From positions 1 through 29,612 of the forward strand of contig JAPOXI010000083.1 of assembly GCA_026707185.1 (NCBI GenBank): a stretch of DNA of 29,612 bases, read 5' to 3'. How positions within the stretch are numbered: the stretch's first letter is position 1; every line of letters begins with the position of its first letter. The translations under genes and the position numbers were made by a program. Source of the DNA: Chloroflexota bacterium. GTDB taxonomy: Bacteria; Chloroflexota; UBA11872. Below are positions 23,665 to 29,612 of the stretch, piece after piece. The notes beneath the pieces were generated by a model. It was not told where the DNA came from. It saw only the letters and a program-made list of their open reading frames with translations, and made no database searches.

Positions 23665-24946
23665 CGCCCTGCAGCGCCAGTTCGGCGGGTACTTCGACGT
23701 CTCGTTCCAGCGGACCGGCCACGCCGATCAACGGCCAGTCACGGGCCAGGCAGGCATCGGCAGCCGCGTTGACGTCCCGATGAGTCTCAGCGCTCACTCG
23801 CCTGATCAGCGCGTCGGGTGTGAGAGGGACAGGCTCCAGCGCCTGCTCCCGCGCATACCACGCGGCCACCACCGCCGAGTCCTCCAGCGATCGAATCAGG
23901 CCGCCAACGGTATACGCGCGGGCACGCTCGAACTCGTCCTGCGTCACACCGCGTTCGACCACATCGGACAGTTCGCCCAGCACGATCGCAATGGCCCGTG
24001 TCACCAGGTCCGGGTCGGTGGCGCCGTCAATCGACAGAACGCCCTGCTCGCCGCAGTGGCCGACGTCGGCACCGATGTCGTACGCCAAACCATGACGTTC
24101 GCGTAGCTCCAGCACCAGCCTGGCGCCGAAGCCGGCGCCCAGGACGGCACCGAGCAGTTCCACCGCGTAGCGGTCACGGCTCGACCGGCCGGGCGTGAAG
24201 CCGGCGATGGAAAAGTACGCCTGCTCCGCCTCGCGCTGAATGACGTGGACCCTGTTTGCCGGCTGGCCGTTGGCGTGAACTGCGGGATATATTTCGCGGG
24301 AGCCGGCGGGTACTGAGCCAAAGGCAGCGCCCAGCATGTCCAGCGCCGCCGCGGGATCAAGGGCCCCCGCCACGCTCACAATCGTGTTGCGGCCGGCGAA
24401 CATCGCGGCGGCACGTCGCAGCAGGGCGTCGCGCGTCAAGGACCGCACGCTTGACGTCGTCCCCGCGACTTCGCGCCCGAACGGGTGATTTGGCCAGAGC
24501 ATGGCCAGCACCGCACGGCGGGCCGACTCTTCCGGCAGATCGTCAATCAACGCCAGTTCGTCCAGGATGACGGTGCGCTCTTTTTCAATCTCGCCCGGGT
24601 CCATGGCCGGCTCACGCACCATCCGCGCAACCGTATGGAGCGCATCCACCCAGGCCTCGGCGGGAGTCTTGACGCCCACCACGGTCAATTCCGGTTCGGT
24701 TGCCGCGTTGATCTGGCCGCCCAGCCGCTCAATGGCGCTGGCGAAGGCGCCGGGTTCGTGCGCCTGCCGACGAAACAGCATGTGTTCAACGAAATGCGTG
24801 ATACCGGTCAATTCAGCCGGCTCGCTGCCTGAGCCCGCGCGCGAGGCCACGTGCAAACTGACCGCCGCCGTGTGCCGCATGGGGGTCGCGATGAGATGAA
24901 CGCCGTTTGGCAGCGTGCGCTGCACGGCCAACAACTCGCCTAGCAT
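23657..24946 (-). CDS. M16 family (insulinase/processing peptidase-like) metallopeptidase
   Basis: This 429-aa protein has the inverted zinc motif HFVEH (His51, Glu54, His55), with the third zinc ligand expected in the ERTVILDEL segment near Glu130. The C-terminal half has the conserved FGARLVLELRERHGLAYDIGA block. One catalytic and one inactive half are present, the usual size for bacterial 45-kDa M16 peptidases, which degrade peptides or process leader sequences. There is no clear signal peptide, so it is probably cytoplasmic. It is the first large gene of a minus-strand run that leads into TPR, roadblock, ndk and sucCD. Confidence 0.93.
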   Translation of the reverse strand: MLGELLAVQRTLPNGVHLIATPMRHTAAVSLHVASRAGSGSEPAELTGITHFVEHMLFRRQAHEPGAFASAIERLGGQINAATEPELTVVGVKTPAEAWVDALHTVARMVREPAMDPGEIEKERTVILDELALIDDLPEESARRAVLAMLWPNHPFGREVAGTTSSVRSLTRDALLRRAAAMFAGRNTIVSVAGALDPAAALDMLGAAFGSVPAGSREIYPAVHANGQPANRVHVIQREAEQAYFSIAGFTPGRSSRDRYAVELLGAVLGAGFGARLVLELRERHGLAYDIGADVGHCGEQGVLSIDGATDPDLVTRAIAIVLGELSDVVERGVTQDEFERARAYTVGGLIRSLEDSAVVAAWYAREQALEPVPLTPDALIRRVSAETHRDVNAAADACLARDWPLIGVAGPLERDVEVPAELALQGVG

Positions 24947-24977
24947 CGAGGCGACAGGCGGACGGCCGGCCCGACCG

Positions 24978-25106
24978 CTACGGCTTCTGGCGCGACCGGC
25001 GGCGGGCAGGCGTGCTGTCGGCTTCGCGCTCAGCCTTGCGGCGCAGTCGACCGCGCTTCTTGGTTCGGCGGTGCTTGCGCCAAGCCACGCGCTTTCGCTT
25101 ATTCAA
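24978..25106 (-). CDS. Very small, very basic protein resembling bS22/AURKAIP1 (mS38)
   Basis: This 42-codon frame encodes about 42 residues, almost half Arg or Lys (MNKRKRVAWRKHRRTKKRGR at the start, ending QKP). The core KRKRVAWRKHRR followed by K/R-rich helix resembles the KKRRKRMAKKKHRK core of the bS22 / AURKAIP1-COX24 family, a small-subunit ribosomal protein in actinobacteria and mitochondria. The only plausible start is TTG at 25106, and no good ribosome binding site is visible on this strand, which lowers confidence. It lies 31 bases before the M16 gene on the same strand. The call rests on pattern memory only. Confidence 0.5.
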   Translation of the reverse strand: MNKRKRVAWRKHRRTKKRGRLRRKAEREADSTPARRRSRQKP

Positions 25107-25147
25107 AGGAGGGGAACGCCCACATCTCGGTAACTAAGGGTCTCGCT

Positions 25148-25170
25148 CGATAATAACAGGGACGTTATCG
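25148..25170. promoter_or_regulatory. Small inverted repeat in a divergent intergenic region
   Basis: CGATAA (25148-25153) is repeated inverted as TTATCG (25165-25170); an inner ATAAC/GTTAT pair (25153-25157 and 25164-25168) fits too. It stands out as AT-rich in GC-rich DNA and lies between the minus-strand operon and the plus-strand isomerase gene, where an operator or promoter element would be expected. No protein can be assigned. Confidence 0.25.
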
Positions 25171-25210
25171 AGCTTTGCTACGCTGCCGCCCCGAAGACGA
25201 AAGGCTCACC

Positions 25211-25978
25211 ATGAAAATCTCCGCGCAGGTTCGATTGGCTCCCGGCAACTCGGTCGCGGAGCGCATCGGCTGCTTGGCCGAGACGGGCTTCGAAGCCGTC
25301 GAAGTCCATAGCGACGCGGTTGATCACGTCAGCGAGTACCGAAGCGCACTAGCAGCGGCCGGAATCCCCGCCCTGAGCATGTGCCCGGCCGGTCGGAGCC
25401 TTGACCTGGTAGCGGACGAATACTCCCAGCGTCGCCGTATCGATCAGGTCCGACGCGCAATTGACGCCTGCAACGAACTGGGCATAACCGCCTTGATCTC
25501 GGTGCCGGTACGTGGAGCGCTCCCGCCCGACATTGTCGCCGCCGACGAGGCGGACAGCTACGTACGGGCACTTGAGCAACTGGCGCCTCACGCCGAGGCC
25601 GCGGGCGTGACCATCACGGTCGAGCCGCTCAATCGTTACGAAATGCATCTGCTCAACACCCTGGCGGACGGTATCGCTATCGCCGCGCGGGTGGGAAGCC
25701 CGCGCGTCAAGGTACTTGCCGACGTTTTTCATATGAATATTGAGGAAGACAACATTCCCGCGAGCATCCGTGCGGCCGGTGACTGGATCGGGCACGTGCA
25801 CTTCGCGGACAACCAGCGAGCGCATCCGGGCACCGGATCAACCGACTTTGGCGCCATATTTGGTGCGCTTCGCGATATCGGTTACGCGGGATCAGCAGCA
25901 TTGGAGTGCCGCATGCGCGGCGACCCGGCCGGGGCCTTGCGCCAGTGCGCCGCGTACCTGCGCGCGGCACGCGGCTGA
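25211..25978 (+). CDS. TIM-barrel sugar isomerase/epimerase (xylose isomerase-like)
   Basis: This 255-aa protein has the xylose isomerase-like/AP endonuclease 2 TIM-barrel fold, used by hydroxypyruvate isomerases, tagatose and psicose 3-epimerases and inosose enzymes. The expected metal site is visible: Glu138 (VEPLNRYE), Asp171 (ADVFHMN), His197 (HVHFADN) and Glu232 (LECRM). The ATG at 25211 follows AAAGG at good spacing. It ends 3 bases before the heptose kinase gene, so it is co-transcribed with it and might act on a related sugar phosphate, although no known step of ADP-heptose synthesis uses this family. The exact substrate is unknown. Confidence 0.9.
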   Translation: MKISAQVRLAPGNSVAERIGCLAETGFEAVEVHSDAVDHVSEYRSALAAAGIPALSMCPAGRSLDLVADEYSQRRRIDQVRRAIDACNELGITALISVPVRGALPPDIVAADEADSYVRALEQLAPHAEAAGVTITVEPLNRYEMHLLNTLADGIAIAARVGSPRVKVLADVFHMNIEEDNIPASIRAAGDWIGHVHFADNQRAHPGTGSTDFGAIFGALRDIGYAGSAALECRMRGDPAGALRQCAAYLRAARG

Positions 25979-25981
25979 TCG

Positions 25982-27007
25982 ATGGGGGCCGCGGGCCCGA
26001 CCATCAAACCCAACCGCGCCGCTGAAGTCCTCGAGCAGGCGGCTGGCAAGCGGGCCGTCGTCCTGGGTGACATGGTGTTGGACGAGCACATCATCGGCGC
26101 GGCTCGGCGTCTGTCTCGCGAAGCGCCCCTGCCCGTCATCGAGCAGCAGGAACGCCTGCTCATTCCCGGTGCGGCCACGAACGTCGCCACCAACCTGCGC
26201 GGTCTGGGCTGCCAGGTGACGGTAGCCGGAGTCGTTGGTACTGATGCGATGGCCGACAACCTGCGAGACGAACTCGAACGACGCGGGATTCGAACCGAGG
26301 GCCTCCTGCCCGATCCGGATCGGGTGACGGCGGTCAAGCTGCGCATCTGGGCCGGCGGCGACCGCCAGCGACCGCAGAGCATGATCGCGCGCGTCGATAC
26401 GCTCGACCGGTCCGCGGTCAAGCCCCAGACCGTCGATCACTTGGCCTCGTACCTCGAGACCGCAATCGCCGAAACCCACGCCCTCGTGATCTCCGACTAC
26501 GAAGCCGGCGTGGTGAATCCGTCGGTCTTGAATGCCGCGTTACCCGCCGCACGCGCGGCCGGGTTGGTGGTGACCGCCGACGCACACGGCGGACTGGCTA
26601 GGTTCCGCGATGCCACGCTCCTCACGCCCAACCAGCCCGAGGCCGAAGCCGAGCTCGGCCGCGAGATCACCTCAACCGCCGACGCCCTCAACGCGGCCGG
26701 CGAACTGCGTCGGCTGGTGGGCGTTGAAACCGTGCTGGTCACGCTCGGCGCCGCCGGAATGGCCCTGGACGCAGGTACATCTGGGCGGGAGTTCATTCCA
26801 GCGGCGTTTGCAGGCCGCGTTGCCGACCCTAGCGGGGCCGGTGACACGGTGGCCGCGGCCATGACCGCGGCACTCCTGGGCGGCGCCACGCCAATCGAGG
26901 CCGCTGTCCTGGCATCGCTGGGGGCACGGGTCGTGGTTCGCCAGCTTGGCGTTGCCGTGGTGTCGGCTGAAGAGATCATCCGCGAGTCCCGTGAGCATTT
27001 CGCCTGA
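25982..27007 (+). CDS. D-glycero-D-manno-heptose 7-phosphate kinase (HldE kinase-domain-like)
   Basis: This 341-aa ribokinase (PfkB) family protein closely follows the N-terminal half of HldE/RfaE, which phosphorylates heptose 7-phosphate at C1. Motifs include VLGDMVLDEHIIGAARRLSR, SREAPLPVIE, PGAATNVATNL, ISDYEAGVV and the C-terminal DPSGAGDT with catalytic Asp288 (the family usually has DVTGAGDT). The nucleotidyltransferase half is a separate gene overlapping its 3' end, so HldE is split here. No GmhA isomerase or GmhB phosphatase is in the window. Another sugar kinase activity is possible, but the pairing with the next gene argues for the heptose route. Confidence 0.88.
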   Translation: MGAAGPTIKPNRAAEVLEQAAGKRAVVLGDMVLDEHIIGAARRLSREAPLPVIEQQERLLIPGAATNVATNLRGLGCQVTVAGVVGTDAMADNLRDELERRGIRTEGLLPDPDRVTAVKLRIWAGGDRQRPQSMIARVDTLDRSAVKPQTVDHLASYLETAIAETHALVISDYEAGVVNPSVLNAALPAARAAGLVVTADAHGGLARFRDATLLTPNQPEAEAELGREITSTADALNAAGELRRLVGVETVLVTLGAAGMALDAGTSGREFIPAAFAGRVADPSGAGDTVAAAMTAALLGGATPIEAAVLASLGARVVVRQLGVAVVSAEEIIRESREHFA

Positions 27008-27491
27008 GGCCGAGGTTGTTCAGCCTGGAGATCTCGCGGCCTTTGGCGCGCGGCAGCGTGCCGCGGGGCGCCGGCTTGTGCTGACCAACGGCTGCTTTGA
27101 CCTCATTCATCCCGGTCATCTGGCCCTCTTGCGACAGGCCGCCACGTTGGGAGATGTGCTGGTCGTCGGGGTGAACAGCGACGCGGGAGTGCACCGGCTC
27201 AAGGGGCCCGGACGGCCGCTGATGTCCCTGGAGGATCGACTCGTTGTGCTCCAGGCCGTCCGCTGGGTAGGTGCCGTGACGCCGTTCGACGAGGCGACCG
27301 CCGACCGGCTCATCGAGCAGCTGCGGCCGGCGCATTATGTTAAGGGAGCCGACTATGATCCGTCGGCCGGCGGGACGACGCTTCCTGAGACCGCCACCCT
27401 CAAGCGCCTGGGAGTCCCCGTCGTGTACGTGCCGCTGACGCCTGGACAGGCGTCCAGCGAATTGATCGCTCGAAGCCGCCGCCACACGTGA
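26991..27491 (+). CDS. Heptose 1-phosphate nucleotidyltransferase (HldE C-domain-like, RfaE2)
   Basis: This protein of about 166 aa belongs to the cytidylyltransferase-like family and matches the C-terminal half of HldE, which makes ADP-D-glycero-beta-D-manno-heptose from the 1-phosphate and ATP. It has RLVLTNGCFDLIHPGHLALL with the HxGH site (His40, His43), GVNSDAGVHRLKGPGRPL, the EDR segment and YVKGADYDP. The GTG at 26991 was chosen because it begins MSISPEAE and overlaps the kinase gene by 17 bases; an ATG at 26946 would overlap much more. The downstream murJ start overlaps its stop (GTGA), so translation is coupled. FAD-synthase-like roles are less likely, given the kinase partner. Confidence 0.88.
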   Translation: MSISPEAEVVQPGDLAAFGARQRAAGRRLVLTNGCFDLIHPGHLALLRQAATLGDVLVVGVNSDAGVHRLKGPGRPLMSLEDRLVVLQAVRWVGAVTPFDEATADRLIEQLRPAHYVKGADYDPSAGGTTLPETATLKRLGVPVVYVPLTPGQASSELIARSRRHT

Positions 27492-29068
27492 ACTCGGCGA
27501 CCACCAGGCGGGTGGCAATGGCCGCCGCGCTGGTCGCGGCCGGCAACGTTCTCAGCCGGCTGTTGGGATTCGTGCGAGAGCCGGTCATCGCTGCCCTGTT
27601 CGGCGCCTCGGGCACGACTGACGCGTTTGAGGTAGCGACGCGTCTGCCCCAACTGGTCCACGAACTCGTGATCGGCGGCGCCGTTTCCGGTGTGCTGATC
27701 CCCCTCTTCAGCGAGATGGCGAGCGACGACCGCCGGCTGGCGCGGACCTTCTCCTCGCTGATCGCCTCGGTCGGGGTTGCGCTGATCGGTGTGACGTTTG
27801 TCCTGGTCGCCCTGGCGGAACCGCTGGTGGCCGCAGCGGCACCGGGCTTGCCCCTGGAAACTCGTCAACTGGCGGTCGTGATGACGCGCATCACACTTCC
27901 CGCGGTGCTGTTTCTCGGGCTATCCGCGGTCACGGCCGCGAGGCTCTACGCCCGCGATCGCTATGCCGCCCCATCGTTTGCCCCAGGGACGCTCAACGGA
28001 ACGCTCATTGTGCTGGCCCTGGCGCTCACGCCTGTCGTCGGTCCAGTCGGGGTGGCCATCGGCTATTTGGCGGGCGCCGGAGCGCATCTTCTGGTACAGA
28101 TTCCGGCCCTGGTTCGGGATGGCGTGCGCATCACGGCGCCGGCCGTGCGAGGCAATCCGGATACCGCGCGCGCCCTGAGGCTCTATCTGCCCATTGCCGC
28201 GGGCCTCGTGATCGCACAGGTGCTCGTAATCGTGGACACCAACCTCGCGTCGCGCACGGGTGAGGGGAGCCTGGCGATCATGCGCTTCGCCACCCGTCTG
28301 CAGCAGTTCCCGCTGGGACTCATCGGTTCCGCGATTGCTCTGGCGTTTCTTCCGGTCCTGGCGCGTAGCGCTCCCGAGGACGCTCGCGACCTGGTGAACG
28401 CGGCAGAGTTCAAGTCCGCGCTGGTAGCCGCCGCGCGGAGCGCATTCGTCCTAATGGTGCCTGTCACGGTGCTGCTGACGGCGTTGAGCGTTCCCGTCAT
28501 CCGGGTTGTGTACGAGCGGGGGGCCTTCGATGCCGCGGCCACCGACCTCACCGGTCTGGCCCTGCTCATCTACGCCGTCCAGCTTCCCTTGACCGTCCTG
28601 GACCAGATCTTCATTGCAGCGTTCTACGCCACCCGCAACACGCTGACGCCGGTGCTGGTTGGCGTGGGCGGAGGGCTGGCCTATCTGATAACGGCGCTGG
28701 CGCTCATCGAGCCCTTTGGCGTCTTTGGACTCGTGGCGTCGAATTCGGTGCAGAACAGCTTGCACGGGGCAGTCCTGGGCTGGCTGCTGTGGCGTCGACT
28801 TGGCGGATTCGGGGACCCGGGCCTTTGGCTTTTCGGCATCCGCGTTATCGCCGCCGGCGGCCTCGCGGCGGCGGTTGGCCTGTTCCTTCGCGAATGGTCC
28901 ACCGTGGCTCTGGAACCTGCGGGATCGGCCGGCTGGCGGGTGCTGCTGGCCAGCGGCGCCGGGATAGTCATCGTCTACGTCGCTGCACTGGCGCTGCTAC
29001 GTGTACCTGAAGTGCCGCGGCTGGTCGAACTGATCCGAAATCGGCTTAGGGCCAGAGGAGCGATGTAG
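27488..29068 (+). CDS. murJ: Lipid II flippase MurJ (MviN family)
   Basis: This 526-aa integral membrane protein of the MOP exporter superfamily moves lipid II across the membrane for peptidoglycan synthesis. The N-terminal signature is clear (NVLSRLLGFVREPVIAALFG, then TDAFEVATRLPQL), as are RFATRLQQFPLGLIGSAIAL and YERGAFDAAATDLTG. About 14 membrane segments fit the hydrophobic pattern. The GTG at 27488 overlaps the previous stop by 4 bases. Being coupled to the two heptose-activating genes suggests that the operon serves the cell envelope. Related flippases for other lipid-linked glycans exist, so lipid II is the best but not the only possible substrate. Confidence 0.92.
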   Translation: MNSATTRRVAMAAALVAAGNVLSRLLGFVREPVIAALFGASGTTDAFEVATRLPQLVHELVIGGAVSGVLIPLFSEMASDDRRLARTFSSLIASVGVALIGVTFVLVALAEPLVAAAAPGLPLETRQLAVVMTRITLPAVLFLGLSAVTAARLYARDRYAAPSFAPGTLNGTLIVLALALTPVVGPVGVAIGYLAGAGAHLLVQIPALVRDGVRITAPAVRGNPDTARALRLYLPIAAGLVIAQVLVIVDTNLASRTGEGSLAIMRFATRLQQFPLGLIGSAIALAFLPVLARSAPEDARDLVNAAEFKSALVAAARSAFVLMVPVTVLLTALSVPVIRVVYERGAFDAAATDLTGLALLIYAVQLPLTVLDQIFIAAFYATRNTLTPVLVGVGGGLAYLITALALIEPFGVFGLVASNSVQNSLHGAVLGWLLWRRLGGFGDPGLWLFGIRVIAAGGLAAAVGLFLREWSTVALEPAGSAGWRVLLASGAGIVIVYVAALALLRVPEVPRLVELIRNRLRARGAM

Positions 29069-29130
29069 CTCGACCGAAGCTGTAAGTCGGCTACGATCAG
29101 CGCTCGCATGTGATCCGCAGGAGTTCTCGC

Positions 29131-29612
29131 ATGGCAGTGATGACCGGCTCCGACGCCGTGGTCCAGAGTTTGATTGCCGAGGGCATTGACCTGGTGTTCG
29201 GGATTCCCGGATATCACAGCGAGCACCTGTATGGCCGCCTGATGCGGCAGGACAAAATCCGCCACGTGTTGGTGCGGCATGAACAAGGCGCTGGCTACAT
29301 GGCCATGGGAGCCGCGCGGGTCACCGGGAAGCCGGCCACGATCCTCAGCACAGCCGGTCCCGGGGCGCTAAACGTGGCCACGCCCATGGGCGAGGCCTAC
29401 GGCGACGGTATCCCGCTGCTCAACATCATGGCCGAGGACATGTCCGCGTACCTCTACCAGGACAAGGGCATCGTCCACGAGAGCAAGGACCAGTTCGGCG
29501 TCTTCAGCCGCCTCAGCCAGTGGAGCCGGCAGGCCATGTCGCCCGGAGAGATTCCCGGCGCCATTCACGAAGGGCTCCGCCGCATGCAGGTCAACCGGCC
29601 GCGTCCGGTCGT
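29131..29612 (+). CDS. ThDP-dependent enzyme, acetolactate synthase-like (5' part only)
   Basis: The first 160 codons of this gene are present and the frame stays open to the window edge. The N-terminal pyrimidine-binding domain of the acetolactate synthase/benzoylformate decarboxylase family is clear: VVQSLIAEGIDLVFGIPGY, RHEQGAGYMAMGAARVTGKP with the cofactor-activating Glu51, and TAGPGALNVATPMGEAYGDG. The ATG at 29131 follows AGGAG with good spacing. The specific reaction (acetolactate synthase, oxalyl-CoA decarboxylase, sulfoacetaldehyde acetyltransferase or other) depends on the missing part. It follows murJ by 62 bases and may have its own promoter. Confidence 0.9.
   Translation, partial: MAVMTGSDAVVQSLIAEGIDLVFGIPGYHSEHLYGRLMRQDKIRHVLVRHEQGAGYMAMGAARVTGKPATILSTAGPGALNVATPMGEAYGDGIPLLNIMAEDMSAYLYQDKGIVHESKDQFGVFSRLSQWSRQAMSPGEIPGAIHEGLRRMQVNRPRPV

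Noticed and set aside
25108..25114. Strong ribosome-binding-site-like AAGGAGGGG on the + strand
   Set aside because: No start codon follows at suitable spacing on the + strand; the next plus-strand gene starts about 100 bases later with its own site.
24907..25137. Open frame of 76 codons on the + strand opposite the small basic ORF, ending near a purine-rich AAAGGAGGGG
   Set aside because: It begins inside the M16 gene region on the opposite strand, shows no recognisable protein pattern, and its Arg-rich content is explained by GC-rich shadow coding. The minus-strand small frame fits a known family better.
26284..26300. Sequence resembling the complement of a tRNA T arm (GGATTCGAACC) on the + strand
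   Set aside because: It lies inside the heptose kinase gene, is in frame with conserved coding sequence, and no acceptor, D or anticodon stems can be found around it.

Overview
The window is about 29.6 kb of GC-rich bacterial DNA. It most likely comes from a Chloroflexota bacterium, possibly a marine or host-associated lineage such as SAR202 or Caldilineae. The clues are the lipid-anchored solute-binding protein with a long Val/Glu/Lys repeat after its lipobox, the fused two-subunit 2-oxoacid:ferredoxin oxidoreductase beside sucCD, and the mix of enolase-superfamily, Gfo/Idh/MocA and FAH enzymes. This assignment is inference; there is no rRNA in the window.

Region 1 (1-4981, + strand) holds the tail of an unidentified gene and then a carbohydrate ABC importer: a Tat-type lipoprotein binding protein, one MalF-type permease and two paralogous MalG-type permeases. 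No ATPase gene is present, so a shared ATPase elsewhere is presumed. A strong hairpin lies between the binding-protein and first permease genes.

Region 2 (5013-11947, mixed strands) is a set of small-molecule enzymes: a DegT/DnrJ/EryC1 aminotransferase, a Gfo/Idh/MocA oxidoreductase with a degenerate active site, a zinc-less MDR dehydrogenase, an enolase-superfamily acid-sugar dehydratase with a complete mandelate-racemase residue set, and an FAH-fold protein. An orphan beta-class DNA methyltransferase sits among them. Together with the importer this suggests uptake and breakdown or remodelling of an oxidised or amino sugar.

Region 3 (12127-16395, + strand) carries a zinc-ribbon membrane protein, a GNAT acetyltransferase, an M24 peptidase and an SDR/DUF2867 protein. 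The C-terminal codons of the last run antisense through a tRNA-Arg(TCT) gene.

Region 4 (16271-25106, - strand) reads, in transcription order: a tiny very basic ORF resembling bS22/AURKAIP1, an M16 peptidase, a TPR protein, a roadblock/LC7 protein, ndk, sucC, sucD, korA, korB and the tRNA. Several of these genes overlap. KorAB converts 2-oxoglutarate to succinyl-CoA with ferredoxin, SucCD makes succinate plus a nucleoside triphosphate, and Ndk balances the nucleotide pool.

Region 5 (25211-29612, + strand) has a TIM-barrel sugar isomerase, separate HldE kinase and nucleotidyltransferase genes, and the lipid II flippase MurJ, tightly packed, followed by the start of a ThDP-dependent (acetolactate synthase-like) enzyme cut by the window edge. 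I see no CRISPR array, insertion sequence, prophage or clearly new defence system. The items most worth a second look are the hidden bS22-like ORF, the tRNA/CDS antisense overlap, the duplicated MalG genes, the active-site-degenerate Gfo/Idh protein and the split heptose genes beside murJ.
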